The notes under the pieces were generated by a model, which saw only the letters and a list, made by a program, of their open reading frames with translations, searched no databases and was not told the origin of the DNA. Positions 12,782-26,700 of a stretch of DNA of 64,000 nucleotides are shown here, piece after piece. This DNA is from Cyanoderma ruficeps (taxonomy: Eukaryota; Chordata; Aves; Passeriformes; Timaliidae), in assembly GCA_008694505.1 (NCBI GenBank), contig VZDJ01001173.1:951971-1015970 (forward strand), written 5' to 3'. Both the position numbers and the translations under genes were made by a program. The first letter of the stretch is position 1; each line of letters starts with the position of its first letter.

Positions 12782-15700
12782 ATGTCACAGGTCATAGAAT
12801 CCCACGTGTTGCGTGTTGGACAGACTGTGTGTATTTCCTCCCCGGAGGAAAGCAAGAGCCTGCACCCGGCGGGGTACCCGGGCTGCTCCACGCTGCAGGG
12901 CAAGTACGTCTACTACTCCACGGAGGCCTGGACTGACCCCCCCTCCATGGTGCACCCCAAGGCTCGCCTGGTCCCCACGGGGAGAGCATTTGGAGCCCAG
13001 CCCGTGTCGGAGCACGTGGCTGCTCACACGCAGGGGAAGAGCCAGCAGAATTCCTTCTTGGAGAGACCCCCTGCCCCGTGCCAGCCGAAGGAGGAAGAGA
13101 ACACCAGCACGGACCCTGAGGCTCAGCCAGTGTCTCCCTCCTTGGACATAACCATAGAGACTCTCAACAAGATGATCCTGGAAATCGACCCGACCTTCCA
13201 GCCGCTGCCGTGCAGGCCGGTGAAGGACGCAGCTCCTGCTCAGGGTGACGCTGCAGCCACCAAGAAGCAGGACCCGGAGGCAATAGGTGAGCCAAAGGCA
13301 GCGCTCGGGCTGCGGAGCCAGCAAAGCTCTGATCTGGTGAAAACCCTCTGCCCAGAGCCTGGGGAGGAGGGCTTGGGCACTCACCTGTCCCCTGGGCTCA
13401 CACGAGGTCCTGGGCTCCTGGGGGAGACTGGAAATGGGCATCAAGGACACTCCCCACCGTCCCCCAGCACTGGGGACTCTTTCCTGACCCCAGGGTTCCG
13501 TATTAAGGAGCAGGACAGGCTGCATATCCAAGCTCTGCCTAACTCCAGTGCCTCCACGGCCTTGGTGTGATCACTGTTGACAGGTCTCATGTCCAGAAAG
13601 GAACAGGGAAAACAGCCTTTAGCTCTGCCTGATGTTCATTTCCCTGTGTTTGGAGAAAACAATTCTCATTGCAAATGGGACTTGCAACTCCTGGAAAACT
13701 TCTAATCCCAGTTGTCACCACCAGTGACTGTCCCCGGGCTCTGGGTGCCCCTCAAGGGCAGCAGAACCTTTCCCAGGGTCACACTTGACCTGTGGGCGCA
13801 CATGGATTTGCAGCCAGATTTCCAGAGCCTTGGGCTAAGGTATCGAGTGTTGCACAACCATCCCGTTTAAGTGTTCCCAACCCTTTTGCCAGGGAAATTC
13901 TTTTTCCAGGGCTTGTGCACTCCCCGGGCAGCATACCTGGCATAGGCAAGGCACCAGCAGCACATACCAGCCCTGCCTCTGCTCATGAGTGCCTTATGTG
14001 AACCCTTGTGCAGCTCTTCCCTGTCATCCCTGCAACCCAAGCTCTGATTTGTGAGCTGCTCCTGATCCAAGTATTCCTGCCTGGGCTCTGCTGCTCGTCT
14101 TAGGTGTTCAACACCCTCTGCATGGGGCAGCCCCAGCACATGGGGAGCTGACACTGCTGACAGGACAGGTCTAGGGTGCCTCAGGTCTCCCTGAGGCTTC
14201 CCAAAAGCCCATCCCTGTCCTTACACACAAAAATACCTTGACAATCAGTCCCCAGGCTTCTTTCCACAGCAAGGTGAAATGTGAGGATGTTAAAGACAAG
14301 AAAAAAAATTCAGTTTTCCCCGAGCCCTCATGCAAACATGAGGACAGCAGGGCTGGAGAAGGATGAGGTGGGTGTGAGGGTCCTGGTGCTGCAGCAGGGC
14401 AGCAGCACTGCAGGAACCAGGCAATTCCAGAGCAGACAGTGTTCCTGCTTCCTGCTGGGATGGACAGGGTGGCCTTGCAGATAAAATACTGTGACAAAGT
14501 GCAGATTCAGCTCTGGCTGCTCTGTGCCTGACCCATTCCACTGCCCCCCTCCATGCACTGCTGGGGGGCCAGAGCCCCAAGCAGCTCTGTAGGGAACACA
14601 CTAGTGGCCTGCAGAATCTGGCTCCAAGTGTGGAACTGAACAGCAGCAAAGCTGACCATGAATTCAGTGGGAAAAGCCTCACTTCAGCTTTCATTTTCTT
14701 TTAACAGCTCTTGGTTTTTTACACTAACTTCCTCCCACAGTGCAATGCCCCTGTATACTCACCTCCTCCTCCTCCAGCCCTGCAACCTCTGCCCTGATGT
14801 GAGGGTGGCAGGGACTGATGGTGCCCGGGAGAGGCAAGAGGGGCCTGTTCTTATCTTGTCTAGTGGAGACTATGAGGAAGCTTTAGACATGGCACTCAAT
14901 CCTGACAGGCCCCTTCCAGCTCAGTGTAGTCTATGATTCTGTGAAATGCTGCAGCAACAGGAGACATGTTCATTCCCCGTGGATCCTTCTAGTTCCTAGA
15001 GAAGAAAGGAGATCTCAGATCTTGGCTTGCGTGACATCTGGGCTCCGTGTTTGTGGCACTTTTGCCACTCCTTGATGCGGGAAAACTTGCCAAGGTCTTG
15101 AGCAAATATTTGAGGTTTAACCACAGGTGATAAGAAGAGCAAAGGAAGAGGAGGTAAAAGGCCTCATGAGCTTGGTGCACAAATGCTTGTCAGTTCTTTA
15201 AAGGGCAATTAAAATCCCCATTTCTTTCTCCTTTTGGGGAGACTTTGACAAAAAGCATCCGGCCAGCTCGCTGCAAGGGTTTGTGCACTGATAGCGGGAC
15301 ACATGGCTGCAGAGCTGCCCCAAGGCTGGGCCCTGGAGGAGCTGCTGCTGGCAGCAAGGCTGGGCAAGGGCAAGGCTCTGGCTCTGTCCTGCCACGATCC
15401 AGCTGTGCTCCCGCTGGGGACCAGCCCTCCCGGCTCACCCAGCCCCTCCTTGGTGCTCATGGCTGGCTGTGTTTACCCAATCTCCTGCTGGGATTGGCAC
15501 AGAGAAGGGGCTCAGGGAGTAACTTCTGTACAGCCCCGTGCTTTTCCTGCTCATCCAGCTCCGTGCCCCAGAGCTCAGGTTGCTGCTTGCAGTAGTCAGG
15601 GCCGGCAGCTCCCGCACAGCAGGTCCATCAGGACCTGTCACACCCTGGGCAGGGAGCTCAGGGCTGTCACAGCAGTTTGTCTTTGCTGCAGCAAAAAGGA

Positions 15701-18700
15701 TTTTCCCTTTCTGAAAAACACCTTTGAGAAGGGGAACTTTCCTGAACTCCATGGCAGGGCAAGAACCGGGCGCTGAAAGCAAAGCTGGGCACGTCCAGAC
15801 TGGCAGGGAGGTGCACACCTCTGGCACTGGAGTGATTAACCACCTAAGCAGCTTCCCTGGGATGTGATCAATCTGCCATCGCTGCAAGCACTCAAATCAA
15901 GGCTGAATGTCTCTTGCTAAAAGGCCTCTTCCAGCTCAGCCAGAAATGCTGGCCTTGTTGAAGGAAGCCAGGACCTGACATGCATCAGGCACCCCTGGTG
16001 CTGCCCGTGAGGTTCCACTAGGGGTCTTGGACAGGAGGTGCTCTGTCAGGTGTTGTTCCCATGGCACTAATGGGAAGACGGGCTGGCTCTAAGCACGAAC
16101 TGAAGAGAAAGAAGAATTCCACAGCAGGAGACACAGGCACAGAGACTGCCTTGGAAGTTACTTCTCTAGAGAGATTTGTGCAGGGTGGGAGAAAGGAGGA
16201 GGGAGCAGCCGGCCCCTGCCTGGGTCTGTGCTTGTTGCTGGCATGGCTGGTCCTGTAGTGGACACCAAGAGTGTTGTTACTGCCCCTGCCCCACGTGCAT
16301 TTCCTATGGGATGGAAAGTGTGGATGGAAATCCAGCAGTACCTGGGGCCAGGTGACATCCCCCTGCTCCTCTGCCCAGGGTGTGCAGGGCCACCCTCCGA
16401 ACCTGACGTCACCCCGGGGGGAGCAGCCAGGTGTTTTTCTCTTGAGTCAGGTACAAACAGAGCAGCTGCTGCAGGGAACACCCGCCTCTGGCTGCAGGTC
16501 TCGGCAGGTCCTGGCTGGGTAATGCTGGCGAGGGGGGTCTGAGCAGCCAGACATGACCGCACGTAACCCCCTTCCCTGGGAGCCTGCCAGCACTGGGGGG
16601 GTCACTTCACCTTGGGATCTGTGAGGAATCAGCCCTCACAGGGTCTCAACAAAGGGCAGTTCTGGAGCCCCAGCCCTGTAGAGGGAGAGCCAAAATTCAC
16701 GGCGTGTATTTTGACACATGTTCCTCACAGAGCTTTGCTAAGGAGCCCAGCTTGCACACCAGATCCTTCATGACCTCTTTCTCTCTGCAGATATCAAGTA
16801 CATTGAGCTGACACCGGGCAGAGCCACGGGGCCCGACCTGCCACACGGCTCCCCCAGCCCGTCGGGCACCCCCTTCTCCAGGTCCCCCCAGGCCACCAGC
16901 TTCCTGCCCCAAAAAGGGGCACTTGGAGGCAAATACAGCACCAGTGACAGCGTGGTTTTCTCGAGCCCACCTGGACCCTCGAGCCCCCAGTCGGCCGCCC
17001 TGAGCTGTAGCAAAGCATCCGAGAGCTCCAGTGCAGCCTGGCAATGCCTGGCAGGACACACGGACACGGTCTCCTCCAGCCCCGGGGCCCTCAGCACCTC
17101 CCCAGGTGTTGACAATCTGCTGAAGCCCGTGCAGGTGCTGAGGGCCCGGCAGAGGGGAAGTTGGGTGTCCCAGCTCTCCACGAGCCCTGGCTCCGACACC
17201 AGCTACATCCTGGGCAGGTAAATGCCACCTGTGCCTGGTGGAGGGGGCACAGGGCAGGGCAGCACCCCGAGTCCCTCATTCCTGATGATGCCCTGCGGGG
17301 TCGGCGCAGTCGCTGGGGTGGTCTCTGTGTGTGAGCAACCCCCTGATCTCTGCTCTGTCTCCCTCCTGCAGCAGCACCCACTCGCTCCAAAACGAGGACT
17401 CGGATGCTTCAGCCGCTGCCTCCCTGTCCCCCAGCAGCTCCCTGGGCAGCCCCTGCTCCCCTTCCTCTGGCATCGTGTCTCCCTCCAGGGCAGCTTTTGG
17501 CCAGAGCCCCACACAGCACCGGGCAGGGAGCTCCCCCAGCGCCGGCACCTCCCCGGCGCAGAAGGGCCAGGCCAGCAGCTGCCCCCCCTCCATCCTCACG
17601 TCCGCGGCCGACATCCCGGTGCTGCTGGTGAACGGCTGCCTGGAACAAGGAGATGGACCCCCCCGGCTGGCCAAAGCCCCCCCCAGCCCTGCCACGCAGC
17701 CCCCCGTGCCCGGCTGCAGCGCAGCCTCGAGGCTCGGTGGGCTGAACAACGCGCTGTCGGCACCGGCACTCAGCTGCCTCTCGGACAGTGAGTCACGGGG
17801 CGGGGCAGGGAGGAGGTGCAGACCCCAAAAGATGCTGGGAAAGGGGGACCAAACAGCGTTTTCCCTCCGCTTTAGCTGTAGGTTATAGACACAAAGGGTG
17901 AGAGGTCCTTGCTGTGTCTCCCCGTGGTCCAGGTGGTCTCCAGCTTGAGGCTGGTGACCCTGGGTTAGCCACAGCCTTCTGCCCACCGGTGTCCTGGGGC
18001 GTGGGCTCAGCAGCCAGGAATGCTCTGCTCCCTCCAGGAGATGCAGATGCACCTGTTTATAGTACCTGAGGATGAGAAGCCTCGTTCTGTCCTGTCCTGC
18101 CTGTTTGCAGACCCAGGCTGGATTGGGAGGAGGGGTTGGGGTTCCCGTTTGCTCTGAGGACACCAAAAGGTACCAGGGTTCACAAGGTCCTTCATTCAAG
18201 GGCAAACACTGGGGCTATTGTTCTCTGGAGGAGATGAGCAGAGGCAGCTCTCAGGGCAGAGGGTTTTAATTGGGATCTTTATGGGAATAGCAAGAGGGTG
18301 TGTGGGTCAGATCCTGGTGTAAATCCCATGGTCCAGTGGATTGTGCAGGGCTGGGCAGGCTGGCACTGCCAGGGGATTCCATGTGACCCTCTCTGCACTG
18401 CACCACAGCCTGCCAAGAGAGATAATTACATGGAGAATGAGCTATTCTGAGGAGTGGGGAGGAAAGGATTCAAAAGGATTGAAAAACCTTCAGCCCTGGC
18501 CAGCCTGAGAGAGAAATGTCCTTTCTGGGCTCTGCCATCTGTGGAGTCCTTCAGGTTCCTGCTGGCCCTGACATCCTACGGTCTCTTGCAGGTCCCCTGA
18601 AGGCTGGGCAGCCCACCATGAAGTTTGTGATGGACACATCAAAATACTGGTTCAAGCCAAGCATCACCAGGGACCGAGGTGAGGCAGGAAAGGCTCTACA

Positions 18701-21700
18701 GGTGTGACCCCACCTTGGGCTCTGGCCTGTCCCCAGAGTTCTCTGGTGTCCCTGTGGGGGCTCAGTGGGGGCAAATCAAAGTCTGCTGGGGGCTGATGGG
18801 TGTGGAGGGACCCTGTCACAGGTTGAGGGGGGCAGCTCAGAAACAAGGGCTGTGCCACGGCCCCTCTGTGTCCTCCAAGTCCAGCAAAGCTTCTCCTGTC
18901 TGTCACACAGCGTGGACTGGGCAGGGGCTGAGTGTCCTGGGGACTGCAGGGACCTGTGGGACCAAACCAGGGCCCTGCAGGGACGCTGCAGTTGGTGCCA
19001 TGCAAGGGATGTGCATGTGCTTGGCACACGCTCCAGAGCTTTTCCTGCTGCTGCCAAGGAGTGACTCCCTGCAGAGCACCAGGGCACAGCACAGGGAGGT
19101 CTCACCTGCTGCGTTTGGCTGAGCCCCTGCCTGTGCTCTGACAGCAATCCAGCTGCTGAGGGACAAGGAGCCGGGCACGTTCCTGGTGCGGGACAGCACC
19201 TCATTCCGGGGCTCCTTCGGACTGGCCATGAAGGTTCCTGGCCCTCAGACAGGTACGGGGGTGCAAATGGGGGCGTTGCTCCAAGGGTTTAACTGAAACT
19301 ACTCCAACTAAAGCCAAATGAGCAGCCACAGGACTCTGGTGTGTGGGAGGTGCTGGCAGTGAGTCTGTGGGTGCTCATCCATTTCTCACAGGGGCTGGCA
19401 TCATGATGGTGGCACAAAAAAGCTCCAGTGATGCCCTGCTGTGAGCAGGGGTGACACCGTGGCACTGGGGCCGCTGCTGATGCTGATTATGGTCTCTCTT
19501 GCAGGTGAGGACAGCAGTGACCTCGTCCGGCATTTCCTCATCGAGTCCTCCACCAAAGGGGTTCACCTGAAAGGTGCCAGCGAGGAGCTGTATTTTGGTA
19601 AGGACAATGCTGTTGCCCACAGCAGCCCTGACAGCCCCAGGAGCTGTTTCCAGAGCCCCTGGAAGCACCAGCTAGGACCAGGTGAACGTGTTGCACCCCC
19701 CAGCCCCAGCTCCTGCCTGCACTTCCCTGAAAGTGAGACCGCAGTGGCTCCAAATCAGGAACATGAGATCCCTGAGACACCGTTGCAGGGTGGAGGTGTG
19801 TGGGTGGGGGGTTCCAGGCAGCAGCTCCCCCTGACTCACAGTTCTGGTTGCAGGGAGCCTCTCTGCCTTCGTGTATCAGCACTCCATCACCCAGCTGGCA
19901 CTGCCCTGCAAGCTCAGCATCCCCACCCGAGGTAGGTGACGGGGACGGGACAGGAGGGACACTTGGAGCTCCGGGGAGGTGGGCTCGGTCCTGCTGTGGG
20001 GAGGGGTCTGAGCCCCCCCGGGTGCCTGCGAGGGGCTGCTCCCCTGGCCGCAGGTGGAGCAGGGACCTGCAGAGCTGACCTGGAGACGGGACAGCAGTGA
20101 CTCCCTTCCGCTGGGGACGGGGAGAGGGCAAGGGAAGTGGGAGATCAGAGGTGAACAGAGCCCGGAGAGGGAAATGAAGGACAATGAAGTTAATTACTGC
20201 TCTAAACCCTCGCAATTAGAGTGGTCCTGGGCCTTTGAGCCTCTTTTGAGATAAGGAACGGCCAAAGAGGTGACCAGCTCAGCCCAGCCTGTGGCATCAC
20301 TGCTCCTGCTTGTCCTTTGTGCAGATCTCGCTGACGGAGAGGACAGCCCCGATTGCGCTCCTGAATCTGCACTGTCCCTGGCCAGGAAAACTGCAGGTGA
20401 GGACAGGCTGGCCCTGGGGACAGCCCAGCTGGCAGGAGTGGAGCCTTGGGCACACTGTGACAGCAGCAGATCACCTCTGTGCAGTGGTGGGCACTGGTGT
20501 GACATCCCCCTCCAGTTTCCCCATGGGGCTGGAGATACCTGCAGGATTTCTGCAGATTTTTCCCTAGGCTGCAAAGGAACCTGATATTTTTAAGGAAAGG
20601 AGACCTTGGGTCCTCAAAATGCTTGAAAACATGGTCATGAGGCTGATAAAAGACCCCCAGTTTCCACAGTTTTAAAGAGTTCCTGATCTTTAAGCCTCTC
20701 TCCTGATGGGCTTCAACGGGGGTGGAACAGCTGAGGCTTTAGGAGAGGGATGGGCAGGCAGGGGCTGGGGAAATTGCTGAGGGACCTTATGGGGCACATG
20801 TGGGAATGACAGAGCAGGACGGGGAAGGGTCTGTGAACCTCAGCCTGGGTGGGCTCCAGGTGAGGGCAAAGAACCAAGGGCAGGAGACCACATGGACGGG
20901 TCACAACGCAGGCTGGGGAGCTGGGGACTGCTTTGTTTTGCTGGAAATTCTGAAAAATCAGTTGGCAAGCTGGAAAGTTTAGTTTGACCCAGAACAGCCC
21001 TTTAAACAGCTCAATCAGCCTGAAATGTCATGTTTTAGGTTGGCCTTCAACCCTTCATTGGCTTGGGGTTTTTCTGCTTTTCATTAAAGGAAATATGTAA
21101 TAAACAGAAAAAAAAAACCCAGCAAATGTGACATTTAGAAACGGGAAATTAAATACTTTGACTTTTACAACAATTAGCGCAAAGAATTAAAGTAAACCAA
21201 ACTAAATTAGCGAAGAATTTCTGAGTCACCAAACCTTTTAATTTTCATCAAAACAAACCTGACCCGGGTCCATGTGAGGGATCTGCAGGATGGCCCCTGG
21301 GACCCAGCCCTGGATCTGGCCCGTGTCACATCCGCACCGAGCCCTGTGCTGTCCTTGCAGTGTGCAACGTCCTGTACCTCAACTCGGTGAGCGTGGAGAC
21401 GCTGACGGGAGCCCCGGCCATCCTGAAAGGCATCTCCTGCACCTTGGGGCTGGAGACGCTGCCCACACCCACCCTGGTGCACTTCAGGGTGACGGAGCAG
21501 GGAGTCACGCTGACCGACGTCCAGAGGAAGTAAGAGCCCAGGATGGGCCGTGAGGGGTTTCATGGAGGGGCAGTTCCCTCCTCGCCTCCCAGCCTCAGGA
21601 AAACCTGCCCTGGGATGGACTGGACCCCTTAACAAGGGGTGCTGTGTTGGGTGGGATGCAGGAACCAGCTGCACCCAGGGTCGGGATTTTGGGATTCCTT

Positions 21701-22753
21701 GAGACCCTCAGTCTCCCATAAGCACAACAGGGCTTGAATTTGCAAATTTGCGTAACCTTGCCCAGGCCCTTCCCCTTCCTAACAATTCCCTCTCCTCTTC
21801 CAGGGTGTTTTTCAGGCGACACTACCCTTTGGCTGCCATCAGGTTCTGTGGGATGGACCCTGAGAACAGAAAGTGAGTTTTGGGCAGCCGTGCCCGTCGG
21901 AGCCACCCGCCGTGCTCCCTTCCCTGTGGTTCCCAGTGCCCCTGCACCACTCCAAATCCCAAATCCTATAAAACTGCCCTGGGCACACTGTGCTGGGGTG
22001 GATCTAAACATAACCCTTGGCTTTGCAGCTGATGGAATGAGTTAAACATCAGCCTTTGAGCAACTGCAATTCTGTTCTTCCCCCAGGTGGCAGAAGTACT
22101 GCAAGTCCTCCAGGTAAGAGCAGGGACCTCCCGCATGGAATGGGGGTTGGAATCCGGGGAACGATGCTGCTTTGGGAAGTGGCTGCATTGCAAAGCTTCA
22201 AAGAATGAGGGAGGATGTGATAGAAGTTACCATGGTGGCAGGATGAGGTGTGGGACTGATGGGTGAAGCTTTGGGGGGGGTGACTCTGTAGGTTTGGATG
22301 AGAGGTTTGGCTGAGCCCAGTTCTCCACATCCCCTCGTGCAGAACCCCCCGTCCAAATCCCACAGCCTTCCCAGGGACTTGTGCTGGGCTCAGGAAGTGA
22401 GTTTATATCTGGCTCTACCTTGTGCTCAAGAATCTTTTCACAGCTGGGGAAGCCTTGCCAAAAATGCTCCTCCCGGCTGCTTGGCTTCCAAGGAAACGTG
22501 ATTGGGGAGCGGGCCAAGGTGGAATTGCTGGAACTGGGATTTGGCTTTGTGGCTGGGCTGGTTTCAGCCTATTCCTTCAGATTCCTGGATGCAAACTGAA
22601 TAAGCCTCTTTTCTTTCTCAAAGAATCTTTGGGTTCGTGGCCAAAAGCCAGGCAGACTCGGGGAACGTCTGTCACCTGTTTGCAGAGTACGACACCGTGC
22701 AGCCAGTGTCCCTCGTCATCGACCTGCTCCGCCAGCTCCTGCCCAGCCCATAG
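12782..22753 (+). CDS. TNS4: Tensin-4 (C-terminal tensin-like), SH2-PTB adaptor
   Basis: Coding exons: 12782-13286, 16791-17217, 17372-17788, 18592-18678, 19145-19252, 19505-19597, 19854-19931, 20325-20396, 21361-21529, 21804-21872, 22087-22113, 22624-22753; stop TAG. The product is about 727 residues (human 715). It binds integrin beta tails and phosphotyrosine proteins at focal adhesions and, unlike other tensins, lacks the N-terminal actin-binding and phosphatase-like region. Visible landmarks: start MSQV as in human; a conserved helix ending EIDPTFQPL in exon 1; a Ser/Pro-rich middle in exons 2-3; an SH2 domain from exon 4 ([13 protein letters not shown]) through exon 8 with the phosphate-binding FLVRDS motif in exon 5; a PTB domain in exons 9-12 with [14 protein letters not shown] and FRRHYPL. 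Start chosen at 12782 because it matches the family N-terminus and follows a non-homologous leader. All junctions keep phase except exon 3 to exon 4, which is off by one base (see findings). The neighbour downstream is IGFBP4, tail to tail. Confidence 0.96.
14860..14946 (+). repeat. CR1 LINE 3' end (degraded)
   Basis: The text runs 'tctagtgga ... gacaggccccttccagctca ... tctatgattctgtgaa', the usual 3' tail of a chicken-repeat-1 element with its ATTCTGTGA-type terminus. It sits in TNS4 intron 1 in the sense orientation. Confidence 0.65.
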
Positions 22754-23431
22754 GGACAGAACCTGGGACGCTCAGGGCCAGCAGCTGCCCACACACTGCT
22801 GAGCTTCTCCTGCTCCCCTTCTCCTGCTTCTGGGTTGCATTTCGGCAACAGCGTGTATTTAGACTTTTTTGTTATGCATCGGTCGTATCAGGAGTCTCAG
22901 CTGAAGACTTTCAGTTCTGGTGGGATGAGATTCTCCTCTGACCCTCTCTCGTGGGGCACTGGCTGCCCTGGGGAAGGGGTGACAGCTGCCTGGGAGGGAC
23001 AGGCACTGTGCTCTCTATGGAACCACTGTCCCTCAGCTGGACCTTCTGCTCTGAAGCACCACAATGCTCTGGCTGGGGTTTCTACCAGCCATGAGGTGCC
23101 CTGTTCTTGGGGTGTCTGGGCTGAGGGAGGTCATGGAGCTGAGCTGAGCTCCCACCGTTGGGGACTCAGCCCTGACGCCCCAGTGCTGCAGGAGGAAAAG
23201 TCTGGGGGAGGAATCGCCCCCTGAGCAGCACAAAGAGGCAGCTTTGCAAATCGAAGTGTATAAAATGACTAAGTCCTGCTGGAAACCTGCTTCCCTCAGG
23301 GAGCAAGCAGCATCCACAGGCAGGAATGACAGAGCAGCGCATTTTTCCTGGTGCTGGGAAATTCTCCTGCCCTTTTACACAGCACGGGGTTGCGGGCGGG
23401 CTCGGCCTCCCAGCACTGCGGAGAGCTGGGA

Positions 23432-23714
23432 AATAAATGGTGACATTTTCATGACAGTGAAACATCGGGGTTTTGGAAATTAAATCCTGAATTTGGGCCG
23501 GATTCTCAGATGACGTAAATTGGCAGGGCCTCGAGAAAGACGGTGCTGCCGTGATCTGCAGCAGCTGAAGGATCAGCTCATGCTGTAGCTCAGAGCAGAA
23601 AGAGGCTCTGAGGCCACCGTGCTCTTCTCTGCCTTTGTTCTCACTTGATGCCTCTGCGTTGGCTGCATTTTGGCCCCCATGTTAACAAACCTTCTCAGGG
23701 GTGTTTTCAATAAA
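23432..23714 (+). terminator. TNS4: TNS4 candidate poly(A) signals
   Basis: Two AATAAA hexamers follow the TNS4 stop, at 23432-23437 and 23709-23714, giving 3' UTRs of roughly 0.7 or 1.0 kb. Which one is used cannot be told from sequence. Confidence 0.55.
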
Positions 23715-26700
23715 GCAGTAGTACATTTATCCTGCCACGGGCGCCACAGGGATGGCAGCAATGGAGACACTCGCTCTGCTCCAGAACAGCTGAACAGATG
23801 CACCCATGGCAGAGTGTCTCTCCTCCAGCCAGGCTGTGCAGAGGGTCCAGCTGAGGCTGCTCTTGGCAATGGCCAAAACAGATATTGGGGTCACTGCAGG
23901 GGAGCACATGGGGCTCCAAGGGGAGACAGGAGCAGCTTTGTCCCCCTGGTCTCTGTGCCCTGAGCTCTGCTCAGCCACAACCCAACACTGCAGGGTGGGC
24001 TTGGGAGCTGGTGCCCAGGGGATCCAGGTGCCTCTGCTGTCCCCATGGTGCTGCAGGGACCAGGGGGCTGCAGCTCCCCAGGGTCACAGGCAGCTCAGGC
24101 TGTGGGACTGCAGCCCTGAGATCACGGGGCAGGCCCTGGACCCCCAGAGCTGGACTCTGTTGTGGTTATCGTGTTGCTGGTCAGGATCGGCAGCTGGGAG
24201 TTGGGACAGGCAAAGGCTTTGGCTCCACACAGTGCTCTGGGGGGGCTGTGCTGCCCCCCGAGCCTGGCCAGCCCGAGTAACTACCAGCACAGGGCCAGGG
24301 CACGGGGCTGGGCTCCAGGAGCAGTGGTGCTGGCCCTGGTCTAGTGGCCGATCTGCCGTGCCAGCAGATTTCTGGGCTGTCTGAATTGGCTGCGGCCGCC
24401 TCTGCCCCGTCCCGGCGCTGTTTGCACAAGGCCAGCGCCGCCCGGCTCCGGTAACCAGAGCACCGGGCTGGCGCCAGCCCCGGATGGCACCGCCGGCCCC
24501 GGGAGCCACCAAACAGGGACTCGGCAAACTCCTGGGCCGTGACCCCGGGCAGCGCTGGCTGCAGACACTGGGAGAGAGCCAAGCCGTGACCGGGAAGTGT
24601 GCGGATGTCGCAATTCCTGTGCTTGGGCATCTCCCGCCTGCATCCTGACACCCTCCCAAAACACCGAGTGGGGCTGGAGATGCCCAGTGTTCCCTGGCAC
24701 CAGCAGGCGCCCGCACATGTGCCTCAGGCTGTGGCTCGTCAAGGCCGTCGGCACTGCCTGGCCACGAGCCCGTGTCCCTGGAGCAGCCGGTGCCTGTCCC
24801 TGTCTCCTCTGAACTTTGAAGCCGGTCCAGGGTCCCCTCCCCGGGCTGGCGCCGTCTCCGGCCCCGCCGCTGCTCCGTGGCGCTGTGTAGGGCCGATGGT
24901 GCCGATCCTCCCGGTGGCACCACAGGAGACGCTGAGCTGGGAGTGACGAGGAAGCAAGAAGTTGTTTGTTTCCCACCCCATCCCTGCTCAGTGAAGTTCT
25001 TCCAGAGGTTTGTGGGCTCCTGGGTTTCCAGGGCTGCTGAACCCCAAACCCAAGGCAGGACCAGGAAACCAGGTCCTTGGGTAGAGGTGGTGACCAGAGC
25101 CCGTCCCCACAGCAGTGGGATCCCACAGCCCCCTCCCTCCTCCTCTGCCTCCCTCCTCTCCCATAAATTAAAGCCATAAAAGATAAAACACACTCGATAG
25201 AAAGACATCAAATAACGGGAAATTAAATACAGTAATTACCTTTCTTGAGGATACAAAGGTTCAAGTGTACTGTAAAAGGTCGGTGCTACACGGGAATCTG
25301 ATGGGATGGGCTTGGCCCGAGAGGGACGGACAGGGACCCCTTGGGTGCCAGGGGACACGCTGAGGGTGGGGGACACTGGTATATGGTCGTGTGTAAATAC
25401 AGCCCTAAACTACAGGAGAGACGCTGGGAAACGCTGGAGCCCTCGGAGCGGGACACAGACTGTGCCCTGGCACATCAGCATTGCCAGGAACCCACAAACC
25501 AGGAAAGGCCCTGCTGGGCCCGCCCAGGTGTGCACGGGGAGTGGCCAAGTGACAGAGGCCACTGGGCTGGCCCCGCCACTGCACTGTGTCCTGCTGTGGT
25601 GCTGCTGCGGGGGACTGGCCCCGGGACTGGCCCCGAGAATCCCTTCCTTGGCGCGGTGGCTCTGAGGGGCTGAGGGGTGGCAGGGACAGGGATCCCCCTC
25701 CCCACCGAGGACTGTCCTGGCAGATTGACTCAGTTTAGAAGTTGTGTGTGAGCAGGGCCACAGGCAGCCAGGGCAGGCAGGGATCTGGCAGGGCACAGGG
25801 CAGGCAGGGGATCAGGAGGGCAGAGGGTGTTTCACTAAAACTGAAACACTTCATTCCCATCGGGGGCCTTGGATAGGACAAATCCACATGGAAAACCAAA
25901 ACCTGCCACTGAGGCCATGGAGCCAGGGTGGGTCAGGAGGGGATTGGGGAAGTCCTCTCTGTCTTTGGCACATTTTCCATGGCATTTTTATGTGAAAAAT
26001 TTCTACCCCAGCTTGAAGTAAAACCAGGTACAAAACCAGTGACAATTTCTCAGCTGAAAACTTTGTGCTGGTGAAATCTGCAGATCCCATCATGGAGACA
26101 TTCCAGAATCCATCCCAATTTTGTCACGTTGGCCAAGAAGAGAACACAGGAGCCATCACCGCAGTGTTTCAGTCTCTGGGGATGGAGAATTCCAGCCTCG
26201 GGGCCACACAGTCACTTATTAGATCCCAACAACAGCATTTTTTAAATACTAAAAAATTTGGGGAAGAAACAAAAAAACTCAATCCAAAAGCAGCTCTTCC
26301 CCCTGGAATGTGTTTCCTGGGCATCCCTCACCCCTCCACCCTCTTCTCAATGTTGCTTGCCTGGAGATCCCGACCCCCTCACCCCAGGATGGAGGAGGGG
26401 GAGGCAGGATGGATGGGAGGCTTTGTCCCTGCACAGGGGGTGGGATGGGGCTGGGCCGTGGGGAGGAGGTCCCGGGCTGTGGAGCTGGGGGGCAGCAGCA
26501 GGGAGGGGGAAGGTCTCTCATTGCTCTGTGCAGCCACACTGCCCTTCACACACACACACTCGGGGTGGGATGCAGGCAGGGGGGTCTCTCCAGGTCCCCC
26601 AGTCCTTGCCTGGGCAGCTTCTCACCACCAGGGAGGGCAGGACGAGGCACTTCTGCTGCCGCCCGTGCAGAGGTGTGGCATGGAGGGCACTGAGCTGCAA

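Noticed and set aside
24084..25211. Minus-strand open frame of 375 codons between TNS4 and IGFBP4
   Set aside because: No recognisable domain or signal peptide; composition is that of GC-rich spacer, and other frames here are also long. It most likely reflects low stop density in GC-rich DNA.
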